A stretch of 64,000 bases of DNA from AP-15 sp963846635. Its GTDB lineage: Bacteria; Pseudomonadota; Alphaproteobacteria; ATCC43930; CGMCC-115725. Made by a program: the position numbers and the translations under genes. The DNA lies in NCBI GenBank assembly GCA_963846635.1, contig CAWJXM010000041.1, positions 1-64,000 on the forward strand, written 5' to 3'. How positions within the stretch are numbered: position 1 is the first letter of the stretch; every line of letters starts with the position of its first letter. Positions 9,202 through 17,985 of this stretch are shown here, piece by piece. The notes beneath the pieces were generated by a model that searched no databases, had not been told where the DNA came from, and saw only the letters and a program-made list of their open reading frames with translations.

Positions 9202-9648
9202 ATGAATGAAACCGGAGTTCTGAGACCGGTAGTAGCGGCGGGCCCGCTTCCACCTATCCCCAACCTTGCCGATCCTGTAATGCGCCAGCGCCTTACCCCA
9301 GCGGCGGTCGATGGAATTGTACGACTGGCCGAAATCTGGCGGCTATCTAGCGCAGAGGTTTCCGCTCTCTTGGGAGATATTTCCGAGCGGACGTGGTTTC
9401 GGATGAAGAAAGGCGAATGGTCGGGATGCCTTTCACAAGATGTGCTCACGCGGATCAGCGCCCTCATAGGCATCTTCAAGGGCCTTAGGCTCCTGTTCTC
9501 CGAATCCCTTGCAGATGAATGGGTGCGCTTACCAAACAAGGGGCCTCTTTATCAAGGTCGACGTCCGCTCGATGTCATGATCGAAGGCGGTATCCCGAAA
9601 ATGCTTGAGGTCCGGCGCCACATAGATGCGTTACGAGGCGGCCTTTAG
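9202..9648 (+). CDS. Xre/MbcA/ParS-type antitoxin
   Basis: 148 aa with AGGAGG 5 nt before ATG 9202. The N-terminal half is an Xre-like helix-turn-helix (RLAEIWRLSSAEVSALLGD, SERTWFRMKKGEW). The C-terminal half is the toxin-binding domain of MbcA/ParS antitoxins: IFKGLRLLFSE, then EWVRLPNKGPLYQGRRPLDV and MIEGGIPKMLEVRRHIDALRGG. The TAG stop is directly followed by the ATG of the RES toxin, so the pair is translationally coupled. By family knowledge it neutralises the toxin and represses the operon; the operator upstream agrees. Confidence 0.92.
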   Translation: MNETGVLRPVVAAGPLPPIPNLADPVMRQRLTPAAVDGIVRLAEIWRLSSAEVSALLGDISERTWFRMKKGEWSGCLSQDVLTRISALIGIFKGLRLLFSESLADEWVRLPNKGPLYQGRRPLDVMIEGGIPKMLEVRRHIDALRGGL

Positions 9649-10338
9649 ATGGTCCTGCCGCCAGTGGTGGAGATTGCCCAATCAAATACCTTACGATTGA
9701 TCTCCACCGGCCGGCTAAAAGAACCTGTACTAAGCGCACTTGCTGCGTCCCACGGAGCCCGGGAGGAACTTGCCGCGCTAGAGGGGGCCACCAATGGGCG
9801 ACTTCATGCGCTGCAGTCCGGTCTCCCGGAATTAGACCCTCGCGAGCTGGTTTACGGCCGTAGCGGTCACACCTTCATCAATGCCGCCTTTGTTTACACG
9901 CGCCCCGGGGGCAATCGTTTTAATTCAGAGGCGCGCGGAGCTTGGTACTGTGCTTTTGAGGTGGAAACCTCACTTCAGGAAGTGGCATATCATCTGACGC
10001 GTGAGCTTGAAAATTTTGGTCGTTTTGAGAACGTTACGGATTACGCGGAACTCATCGCCGATTTTCACGGGCCTTACCACGATCTTCGCGCGTCGGAAAA
10101 ATCCACAGAGTTAGCGCTTCATGATGACGTGACGATCGCTTACCCCGCAGGCCAAGAGCTCGCTCGCCGCCTTCGCTCGGAAGAAGCGAGCAATGGGATT
10201 GTTTATCCGTCCGTTCGACGCATCGGAGGCACGTGCCTAGTGGCCTTTCACCCTGATCTGGTGCTGAATTTGAGGCAAGGGGGTATCTGGCGGCTAGAAT
10301 GGCAAGGCACCCCGGTTCCTTCAATCACACCTGTCTAG
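9649..10338 (+). CDS. RES-domain toxin (NAD-degrading family)
   Basis: 229 aa, starting at the base after the antitoxin stop. RES-domain features are visible: TLRLISTGRLKEP near the N-terminus, GNRFNSEARGAWYCAFEVET and SLQEVAYHLTRELENFG (the Arg/Glu region), and a Ser-containing SNGIVYPSVRRIGGTCLVAF toward the C-terminus. Characterised RES toxins (MbcT, ParT) degrade or modify using NAD; the same role is inferred here. The reading frame is intact, and with its intact antitoxin and promoter this is likely a working type II system. At about 230 aa it is slightly longer than the shortest family members because of an N-terminal extension. Confidence 0.92.
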   Translation: MVLPPVVEIAQSNTLRLISTGRLKEPVLSALAASHGAREELAALEGATNGRLHALQSGLPELDPRELVYGRSGHTFINAAFVYTRPGGNRFNSEARGAWYCAFEVETSLQEVAYHLTRELENFGRFENVTDYAELIADFHGPYHDLRASEKSTELALHDDVTIAYPAGQELARRLRSEEASNGIVYPSVRRIGGTCLVAFHPDLVLNLRQGGIWRLEWQGTPVPSITPV

Positions 10339-10384
10339 TGCCACCAAAAAACTGTTATCCGCGCCAGATTTTCAATTTCGGGAA

Positions 10385-10600
10385 TCACGCGGCGATCGGC
10401 TCGATCAGGCTCGGATAGTTGTCTTGACATCGCCCAACCGCGGGCGCACCGGCCAGCACGTCATCTCGTCCGCCGCGTGGCCTGGATTTGAACCGCCCTA
10501 TACACCCCGGCTGGCGAGCGCCACGTCTCCCAAAGCCCCGCGAGCGCCATCAGGCCGCGATCGGCGTGAGCAATGGCAGAGGCTGTTTGCCGTCGCCGCT
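10385..10600 (-). pseudogene. SRAP (YedK/HMCES-like) peptidase remnant
   Basis: On the minus strand two separate motifs of SOS-response-associated peptidases remain: AIAHADRGLMALAGLWETWR (about 10510-10580), and, in another frame, EMTCWPVRPRLGDVK followed by NYPSLIEPIAA and stop (10385-10475). The catalytic N-terminal Cys and most of the middle are gone. A decayed DNA-repair gene. Confidence 0.65.
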
Positions 10601-10705
10601 TTCGTCCGCGCACATACTTCAGATATTTTGTCGCTATGAGATCGGGCAACCGTGCCATTGCCACGCTAAAACGATCTGCCGAGCAACAAACAGAGAACGG
10701 CGCAG

Positions 10706-11048
10706 ATGGCTGCGAGTTCGAAGCTTATGATCGTCGAGGCCGAGCGCCGGTTTCCGTGTCGCATCAAGCTCGGCGTTCCGATCGGCGGTTTTGGCGGGCG
10801 CCTTACCGAGATGCACGCATCGGCTCGACCAGCACTGCGGAGCCAATGCCTGGACCGTGACCCCTGCCGGGTTGCGCGGCCTCGTCAACGGTGCGGTCGC
10901 GATCTATTTTCTCGACGCGACGTTGGCCGCAGCTTTTGTAGCGAGATAGTGCGCCGAGTCGAATGTCGAAATCAGCGAGGGGGCTTTCCGTGTGCGCGAG
11001 GATCGGCCGGTGCGGATAAATGCGGCGAGGCCTCGCAAGACGTTCTGA
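10706..11048 (+). pseudogene. Conserved alphaproteobacterial hypothetical, disrupted
   Basis: ATG 10706 opens KLMIVEAERRFPCRIKLGVP and GGFGGRLTEMHA. After a frameshift near 10818 it continues RLDQHCGANAWTVTPAGLRG, VNGAVAIYFLDATLAAAFVAR, then an in-frame TAG (where a Trp would be expected), then CAESNVEISEGAFRVREDRP. I recall this as a short protein of unknown function in Bradyrhizobium-like genomes. Two lesions make it a pseudogene. Confidence 0.55.
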
Positions 11049-11275
11049 TGGAGGTGCCAAGAACCGCGTCCCCGCTCAGTGACGGCGTTGGAAAAGGTGT
11101 CCAGAGGCGTGGGTCAAGATCTCTCAACTGGGGGGCGGTGTCGATGCGATAAGCGTGTGTCGCCACGCAGCAGCGGCGGCCGAATCTTCCTTACCCGTCG
11201 CTTGATCCACTTTTGCCTGGGTCGCCGTGCCGGGCATGCTCATCCTTGGTACCAATCTGGCAGAGAGTCCATTTG

Positions 11276-11437
11276 ATGACAATTGACGTAGTGGCCATAC
11301 AACCGCTCATTGCGCTGATCGCGGGCATCCTCATTTTGTTGGTGCCTCGAATCCTCAATTACGTCGTCGCAATTTACTTGATTTTTATCGGCCTGATTGG
11401 CCTTTGGCCGCACATCTTCTTACATGTTGCGCATTGA
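11276..11437 (+). CDS. DUF3096-like small membrane protein
   Basis: 53 aa: ATG 11276, then AIQPLIALIAGILILLVPRI and LNYVVAIYLIFIGLIGL, two hydrophobic segments matching the short DUF3096 family. The function of the family is unknown. A longer in-frame start at 11213 would add a polar extension not seen in the family. The stop codon lies within a 12-bp tandem repeat (11429-11452), so the C-terminus may have been altered. Confidence 0.75.
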   Translation: MTIDVVAIQPLIALIAGILILLVPRILNYVVAIYLIFIGLIGLWPHIFLHVAH

Positions 11438-11508
11438 CCTGCGCATTGACCTGCGGCGGGGTTTCTACGACGCTCGGGAAGAACGCCGCCCCGGGATTCA
11501 CCTCTTAC

Positions 11509-12505
11509 TCAGACCGCTACGGTCGATGGGTCACGGAAGCGGCCGTTGGCGCACAATCTCGCGCGCCGGCTTGTCTTCACGGCCCCTTCGTAGACCACTT
11601 GCCGCAAGAGCCCGTCTTCCGTCCAGGTCAGGTATTTGACCTCGACGACGAGTTCGGGCCGAACCCAATGGACGCGCGAAAGTACCAGCGGCGAGCCAAA
11701 CCGCGTTGCGCGCGGCGGCCCGACGTCGAGCGGTATCCTATCGATTTGTAACGGACGCAGGCGACGTAAAAGATCGGCGAGTTGATCGGCCCGCATACCG
11801 GTACCGACCCGGCCGGCATAACTGAGGTGGCCAGCAGAGTTGTAGTACCCGGGCAGCAACGCGCCGATAAACGGGCGACTGCCTTCGGGGTCGGTCCAGC
11901 CGACGACGATAAATTCCTCGCGGTTAAGGCATTTGGTCTTGAGTTCATAGACCGCGATCGCCTGGGCTGTACGGGGCATCGAGCCACTTTGAGACGATGC
12001 CCTCGAGCCCGAGCGCGCGGGCATGCTTGTGAAATGCGGGACCTTGGTCGATTTGGTGGTCGTTGTAACGGATCGCTCCGTCTCCGCGTTCGAGGAGGGC
12101 AGCGAGATTGGATTTGCGGTCAGCAAGCGACATCAGATTGCGCCCATTGCGGTGCAGCAGGTCGAAGCCGAAATAAACAGGGTCGGTGCCGCCCCGCCGT
12201 TCCGCGGCGTTCTGGATCAGCGCGAACGAGGTGACGCCATCCGGCCGCACTCCGCACAACTCGCCAGCGAGATAGGCTTGCCCCGCAGATACTCACGCAG
12301 CCCTGCGACGATCGCCGGATATTTGCCAGTCCAGTCGAGCCCGGTGCGGGTCAGCAACTGGATATCACCGCAGTCAAGCCGAGCGTGCATGCGATAGCCG
12401 TCGGATTTGGGCTTATGGGCGCACTCATCGGTGCTCCGTGCTTGGGTGACCATCCGGGTGAGCTGAGGCTTGACCCAGACAGGTAATGCGGCTTCGCCTC
12501 AGGGT
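11509..12505 (-). pseudogene. ATP-dependent DNA ligase, multiply frameshifted
   Basis: Minus-strand fragments in three frames join into one ligase. About 12505-12310: LPVWVKPQLTRMVTQA, then PKSDGYRMHARL (motif I with the adenylated Lys) and TGLDWTGKYPAI. 12259-11990: CGVRPDGVTSFALIQNA, FDLLHRNGRNLM, LEGIVSKWLDAPYSPGDRG. 11983-11509: KCLNREEFIVVGWTDPEGSR, then GSPLVLSRVHWVRPELVVEV and KYLTWTEDGLLRQVVYEG (oligonucleotide-binding domain). This layout fits LigD-type or stand-alone bacterial ligases used in end joining. At least three frameshifts make it non-functional. Confidence 0.85.
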
Positions 12506-12999
12506 CCCTGATCTGAGCGATCTTGCCATGTGTCGATGATACGCGTTGATCGGGATCCTAAGGCCCGCGTTTCCGGCTATCCCTTATTCGCCGTCAGGTC
12601 GGATACGGCGATTTGCCGTCTTGCAGTCCTACGATAAGCGTACGTCGCGGAACCGCGGTGCGGTCGCGTTTCGAAGTGCTGGATACAGCCTCATTGAGCG
12701 CTTGGTTCCCGACCAAGTCCCCACTGAGATGTTTCCTCTATGACAGAGCGGCGCCTTTCAGGAGATCGTCAGCGCCAAGAAAATCGCGCTCCTCAGCCCC
12801 GGTCAGTCAGCCCCTTGAGTGTGTCGAGACGCGCGTCTCTTGCGGTAACGGAGAGACGCGAACGGCCGAGCGGGTGTCAGCCGTCGCCATGCCGGGCCGT
12901 GCGTCTGAACGGGAATGCCTGCCGATTGGCACCGCTCCGTCCATACTGGGGGCGATCAGGACGATCGTATCGCCGGACGTAGCCGCCGGCATTACCGCG
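12506..12999. other. Intergenic DNA without recognisable gene
   Basis: Open frames exist but none shows recognisable motifs, a good ribosome-binding site or a codon pattern distinct from its antisense. It lies between the ligase relic and the terminal repeat of the IS1634-type element. Confidence 0.3.
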
Positions 13000-13078
13000 T
13001 TAGCCCGACTTCGCGGATTGGAGCCATTTTGTGTGGCCCACCTGCTGGAAATCAACGGGTTAGCCGGAAAGGTCTTCA

Positions 13079-14208
13079 CTACGGCAAGGGTTGGTTGGCT
13101 GGGTCGGTTGCAGTGATCCTGGGTAGTGGCTGAGGCGGCAATTGGAACCTGAGCTGGTTGATCAGGAGTTGCAGCTCGGGTTCCGGCTGGGTGTATCGGG
13201 TCAGCACGAGTTCGCGGCCGTCTGTGGTCGGGAGATGGACGTCGATCATTTGGACCGCGGCGAACTTCTCGATAGCGCTGCGGGCGCTCAGCCCCGGCGC
13301 CAGCGCATGCAGGCGGCGCTGCAGCGTGATGTACGAACAATAGGCCAGAAAGGCGATGAAGATATGGGCCTCGATCCGGCGTTCCTCGTGATGGAAGATC
13401 GGTCGGATGGCGAGATCTCCCTTCAGGTTTTTGAAGGCTTCTTCGACGGCGACGAGCTGGATGTAGTATTGCCAGAGAGTTCGCGGGGTCGCCTTCGGTG
13501 AGATTGGTGCGTAGCAGATAGCGCCCTTCGCGTCGCCGGATCTGGCGCAGCCTGGTTCGGTTGAGCGCGAAGGCAAAGCTGGCTGAGGCCTGGTCGAGCT
13601 TGATGTCGATCAGGCGCCAGCCGATCGGCGCCTTGGCACGGGCAGCACCCAGCTTCATCAGCAATTGCTCGCGCGTGATCTTCATCGCGGCGAGCTCGTT
13701 GAGGCGCCGCCACAGCCATTTCAACTGCCGCCGGCGCATCGCCCGCTCCTTCAAGACCCGGTCGGCGCTTTGGGCGAAGACATAGAACTCGTCGTCCTGG
13801 GCCAGCAATTTGACTTGCACGCCCTGACGAGCCTCCTGCCAGGGCTGGTCGAGGAGATGCTTCTCCAACCGGGTCAGACGGCCCTTTGGTGTGCCCACCA
13901 GATAGCGCACCGGCGGATCGCTGTGGCGCATCTCGGCCAGCACCGCCTCGCTCGGAATGCCGCGATCCATCACCCAGACGCGCCGGGCCTTGCCGTACTG
14001 CGTCTCGATCTTGCCGAGAAATTGCCGCAGCGTCTGGTTATCCGCCGTGTTGCCGGGGAGCACCTCGTAGGCCAGCGGCAGGCCTTCCGGGGTGACCACC
14101 AAGGCGATCACCACCTGCGGGCAATCCGGCCGATGATCGCGGCTGTAACCATGCCGGCGCTTGTCGCCTTCCGGCAGCTGTGCGGCGTCGATCTCGAAAT
14201 AGAGATCC
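13079..14208 (-). pseudogene. IS1634-family transposase, C-terminal half
   Basis: Minus strand from 14208: YFEIDAAQLPEGDKRRHGYS, DHRPDCPQVVIALVVTPEGL, WVMDRGIPSEAVLAEM and the TPKGRLTRLEKHLL segment typical of IS1634/IS1549 transposases. A frameshift near 13500 separates this from the C-terminus QYYIQLVAVEEAFKNLKGDL and AHIFIAFLAYCSYITLQRRL, which contains the last catalytic Glu. It is broken by IS110 on the N-terminal side. Confidence 0.85.
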
Positions 14209-14270
14209 TATGGGGCGAGCGGCGAGGGGATGGCACCATCGTCGCTGCAAACAAACCGACGAGGCGCCCC

Positions 14271-15434
14271 ATGCCACAGCCAAACGATCTGAGCAGGTCG
14301 CTCACCGCTCTTGATGAGAATAGCACGCTGATCGCCGTGATCGAGATGAGCCAGAAGAGCTGGCTCGTCGCTGGTATCGTTCCTGGCGTTGAGCGTCGTC
14401 CGCGAAAGAAACTCGAGCCGGATGAGCGTGGGCTGCTGCGGCTGCTGCATCGCTGGCGCGAGGAGGCAGAGAAGGCCGGCCGCACCATCGACCGGATAGC
14501 GGTCGCCTTCGAAGCTGGGCGTGACGGCTTCTGGCTCGCGCGTTGGCTGCAAGGCCAAGGCATCGAAGCCTACGTGATCCACCCCAACAGCATCCCCGTG
14601 TCGCGCGAACATCGCCGGGCAAAGACTGATCGGCTCGACACGGCGCTCCTGACACGCAGCTTTCTCGGCTGGCGGCGCGGCGAGCGGGAGCATTGCAACA
14701 TGGTGGCGATCCCAAGCCTGGAAGAGGAGGACGGCAAGCGGCCGGGCCGCGAGCGCGAGGCCCTCGTCAGCGAACGCACGCGCATCGGCAACCGGATCAA
14801 GAGCACACTGGCCCGCCTCGGCATCCGCGGCTTCAAGCCGACGCTGCGCACGGCTGCGCAGCGGCTGGAGCGGCTGCGCACACCGGAGGAAGAGCCGGTG
14901 CCGCCCAACACGTTGGCCGAGCTGCAGCGCGAGATGGCACGGTTGCGTCTGGTCGCCGAGCAGATCCGGGAGATTGAGACCGCGCGCCTGCAACGGCTGA
15001 AACAGCAACCAAATAGCGGGGTCCATCCCATGATCCGATTGCTGGCGCAGGTCCGAGGTCTGGGCATCGAGACCGCAGACATGCTTGTCCGCGAGGGGCT
15101 CTCGCGCCGCCTGCGCGACCGCCGGGCAGTGGCCCGGTATGGCGGTCTGACCGGCTCGCCGGACGAGAGTGGGGCGCGCCGGCGGGAGAAAGGACTGGCC
15201 AGAGCGGGCAACTCCCGTGTGCGGCGCGGCATGATCCAGTTGGCTTGGCGCTTTCTGATGTTCCAGGAAAACAGCGCGCTGGCGCAATGGTACCAAACCC
15301 GAACCGCGAGCGCCCGTGGCACCACCCGCAAAGCGCTGATCATCGCCTTGGCGCGCAAGCTGCTCGTTGCTCTGTGGCGCCTGGTCACGACTGGCGAGGT
15401 GCCGCACGGGGTCGTGCTGCGTCCGGTGCTGTGA
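14271..15434 (+). CDS. IS110-family transposase (DEDD recombinase)
   Basis: 387 aa from ATG 14271. The N-terminal RuvC-like DEDD domain shows LIAVIEMSQKSWLVAGIVPG (Glu where most members have the first Asp), VAFEAGRDGFWLARWL, and SREHRRAKTDRLDTALL with the two Asp residues. The C-terminal transposase_20 domain shows LAQVRGLGIETADML, RRAVARYGGLTGSPDESG and REKGLARAGNSRVRRGMIQL with the conserved Ser/Arg region. No frameshift. Such enzymes act with a bridge RNA encoded in the element's own non-coding end. Confidence 0.92.
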   Translation: MPQPNDLSRSLTALDENSTLIAVIEMSQKSWLVAGIVPGVERRPRKKLEPDERGLLRLLHRWREEAEKAGRTIDRIAVAFEAGRDGFWLARWLQGQGIEAYVIHPNSIPVSREHRRAKTDRLDTALLTRSFLGWRRGEREHCNMVAIPSLEEEDGKRPGREREALVSERTRIGNRIKSTLARLGIRGFKPTLRTAAQRLERLRTPEEEPVPPNTLAELQREMARLRLVAEQIREIETARLQRLKQQPNSGVHPMIRLLAQVRGLGIETADMLVREGLSRRLRDRRAVARYGGLTGSPDESGARRREKGLARAGNSRVRRGMIQLAWRFLMFQENSALAQWYQTRTASARGTTRKALIIALARKLLVALWRLVTTGEVPHGVVLRPVL

Positions 15435-15740
15435 GCCGCCAGCCAATGTGAAGCTATCAAAAGGCATTGGACACGCCGCCGCGACAGCCGCGGTCGGGTC
15501 CCGATAACGATCCGCGGTGGCGGTGACCCGAGGCCGGCATGGCTCTCACGCCGTCCTAGAGAATGGGCCCGCCGCCCCGGAACTTCGCCGTCGATGCGCA
15601 TCGCTGCATCATGGTCCGGGTCAGCAGACCCTCCGAATACAAGAGTGTAGGCGCGGTGGTCCACGCCCACTGGCGAGTTCCCCTCGGATCAATACCACCG
15701 GAGAAAATGACGCTCACGAACGATCGTCCTTGACAACCAA
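15435..15740 (+). ncRNA. Candidate bridge-RNA region of the IS110 element
   Basis: About 300 bp between the transposase stop and the right IS end is free of genes. IS110-family elements encode a structured bridge RNA in a non-coding end; in the IS1111 subgroup this is the 3' end, and here only the 3' end is long enough. The location is inferred. I could not identify the guide loops by eye. Confidence 0.35.
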
Positions 15741-15748
15741 GCCCCATA

Positions 15749-15770
15749 CAAGCCTGCCCCGGCGCAGGCC
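15749..15770. repeat. Left half of REP-like palindrome hosting IS4 copy 2
   Basis: AGCCTGCCCCGGCGCAGGCC at 15751-15770 joins, without the IS, to GGCGAAGGCCGGGG at 17317-17330. The first IS4 copy has the same host sequence (1517-1536 and 3084-3097). The host is a near-palindrome CCCCGGCG(A/C)AGGCCGGGG. Confidence 0.7.
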
Positions 15771-16478
15771 CTAGGGGATGCACACATCTGGGCGCGCCAG
15801 ATTGGCTCCTGCTGACGGGAGGCTTCCCGACGCGCGCCGGGGTATGCTGCCGTGCACGGCATTTAGGCATCCGGGAGGCGCACTATCGGGAGGCGCACTA
15901 TGGAGAGTATCGCCCTGGAGGAGATGGAGTGGTCGGTTGGCTGGTTCGGGGATCGCCGCCGCGATAAAGGGGGGCTGCGTTGCTGGAACGTATGGTTGCG
16001 CATGCCACGGTCTGCGTGCGCCGGCTGGCCGGTGGGTGCCGCGCGCACCTCGTCCGCTAGGGCCGGTTTCTCGCCAATCCGAACGTGACGGTTGCGGCGC
16101 TGCTGGACGGTTGGGGCGAACAGACCGCTCGTGCGGCGACACGCCGGCCTGTTCTGGCGATCCAGGATACCAGCGCGGTTCATTTCCGCACGACCGCGGG
16201 GCGCCGGCGTGGCCGGGGCGCGGTTGGCCACGGCACCATCCATGGCTTGCTGGGGCATGCCATGCTGGCGCTGGATGCGGCCACCGGCAGCTGCCTGGGG
16301 CTGGTCGGCGGGCGGGTGGGGACGCGCTCCGGGCCTGTGACGGTGACGCCCAACCGGCGGGCCTTGGCCGCCAAGGCGTCGGAACGCGGGCTCCCCACCG
16401 TCGGGCGTGCCAAGGAAGTGCGGGCCGCGGCGACGATGGTGACGGTGATTGCCGATCGCGAGAGCGACCTCTATGCCG

Positions 16479-16500
16479 CCCTTTGACAAGCTCAGGAGGG
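16479..16500. repeat. REP-like element inside transposase (copy 2)
   Basis: CCCTTTGACAAGCTCAGGAG followed by GG, identical to its counterpart in copy 1. Confidence 0.75.
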
Positions 16501-17189
16501 CGACGGTGCCCGCGCCAAACTTTCATATTCTGACGCGCGTCATGCAGGACCGTCGCCGGGCCAAGGGCGCCGGGCTGTCCGCGACCGGGGCCAATTTTCA
16601 AGAGGCCGACACGCGCACGATCGTGCGGCCCCGGCGCGGGCCGCACGCGCCGGGCCGCACGGCGCGTCTGACGCGGCGCTTTGGCACGGTCGTTCTCAAC
16701 CGCCCGCGGGGCAGCGCTCGCGATCTCCTGCCAAGCGTGCGCCGCACTCTCGTCGAGGTCGCCGAACACGACCCACCGGCCGGCGGCGAGCCGCTGCACT
16801 GGCGGCGGCTCACCACCCATGACGTCACGAGCGTAGACGCGGCTTGGCAAATCGTCGCCTGGTACAAGTTGCGCTGGATCATCGAGCAGCTCTTTCGCAT
16901 TCTGAAGAAGCAGGGGCTGCAGCTCGAAGACAGTCAGATTGCCAGCGCCGAGCGGCTGCTGAAGCGCGCGACGATTGCCACCAAAGCCGCCGCCCTCATC
17001 CTCCAGCTGGTGCAGGCTCGTGACCGGCGCCGCGCCGAACCGGCCAGCCTGGCCTTCACACAAGAGGAGATGGCGGCCCTGGAAGCCGTCAACGCGCAGG
17101 TCGAGGGCAAAACCGCAAAGCAGAAAAATCCTCACACCCGGCGCGGCCGCGCCTGGGCCGCCTGGATCATCGCGCGTCTGGGCGGCTGG

Positions 17190-17210
17190 CCCTTCGACAA
17201 GCTCAGGAGG
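17190..17210. repeat. REP-like element inside transposase (copy 2)
   Basis: CCCTTCGACAAGCTCAGGAG followed by G, identical to its counterpart in copy 1; read in frame it encodes PFDKLRR. Confidence 0.75.
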
Positions 17211-17333
17211 CTATTGCTCCTCCCGGCCGCCAGGTCCCATCACCTTCAAGCATGGCCTGGAATACTTTCGCGCCCTCGCTACGGGATGGGAGCTGAGAAA
17301 TGTGTGCATCCCCTAGGGCGAAGGCCGGGGTGC

Positions 17334-17985
17334 TGGTCAGATCATAAAGCAGCACATCGAAGCTGGCGTTGAACAGGTCGCGCCAGCGTCCGACCAGGTG
17401 CGCGAACAACGCGTCCTTGTGCTCGAGCCGTCGGTCGTGGCAGGCATACAGCTTGTGCGCCGCGGCCAGGCCAAAATCGGCGCCCAGGAGATCGGCCATG
17501 GCGCTGTTGCCGAACCAGTCGCGATGCAGTTTCCACTCGCTGCCCGGTGCGATCAGCCGATAGGCCACCAGAACCTGGAGAATCTGGTCCCAGCGCGTCC
17601 CCTTTCGGCTCGGCGGCAGGCGGTCGGCCCAGAACCGGTCCAACTGCAGCTCGCGCCACAGCTGACCCGCCAGCCAGCACGCCCCCCATTGCCGCGGCCG
17701 GCACAGCCTGAGCGCCGACAGGCAAAGACGCACGACCGAGCCGTCATCGGCCACCGCCGCGTAGCGATCCTCGGGGAACAGCGCCAGCCTCCGTTGCTCT
17801 CCGGACGCTGTGTCGAATACCTCGATCGCTTTACGCCAAGCCACGGCCTGTGACGAATGGATCTCTCCTAAATACAGGACCTGTCGCTGCACCACCCGGC
17901 CATCGTCGAGACGCCGATTCTCAACGATGTTCCAATAGACGTGCGTCTTGCCGTCCTTCTGCCGTCGGGTCTGCCGCAGAAACAT
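17334..17985 (-). pseudogene. IS1634-family transposase, N-terminal half
   Basis: Minus strand from ATG 17985: MFLRQTRRQKDGKTHVYWNI, VENRRLDDGRVVQRQVLYLG, then the all-helical IS1634 N-terminal region and WRDLFNASFDVLLYDLTST, where it hits the REP-like palindrome. The continuation of this motif (YFE...) is found at 14205 in the other half. So one transposase was split by about 3.1 kb of later insertions. Confidence 0.85.

Larger units (their letters stand above)
14209..15748 (+). mobile_element. IS110-family element
   Basis: Short inverted ends TATGGGGC (14209-14216) and GCCCCATA (15741-15748) bracket an intact IS110 transposase gene with about 60 bp of 5' and 310 bp of 3' non-coding DNA. 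It interrupts the IS1634 transposase and abuts a REP-like palindrome on its right, which fits the known preference of several IS110 elements for REP sequences. Confidence 0.7.
15771..17316 (+). mobile_element. IS4-family element, copy 2
   Basis: 1546 bp with the same perfect 17-bp ends CTAGGGGATGCACACAT as copy 1, in inverted orientation to it. It is flanked by 10-bp direct repeats differing at one base (GGCGCAGGCC at 15761-15770, GGCGAAGGCC at 17317-17326). It differs from copy 1 by a single G near 16660 and a few substitutions (for example near 16119). Confidence 0.9.
15900..17316 (+). pseudogene. IS4-family transposase in copy 2, degenerate
   Basis: It has the same domains and the same lesions as copy 1: VLAIQDTSAVHF at about 16155, VTVIADRESDLYAAL ending in a REP-like insert at 16479-16500, WYKLRWIIEQLFRILKKQG near 16862, and a second REP-like insert at 17190-17210 just before the C-terminus. 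A 9-bp-stem palindrome GTGCGGCCC/GGGCCGCAC lies near 16626. Not a working gene. Confidence 0.85.

Noticed and set aside
13665..14270. Long plus-strand extension in frame with the IS110 transposase
   Set aside because: It is antisense to the IS1634 transposase; homology to IS110 begins only at ATG 14271 and the IS110 end lies at about 14209.
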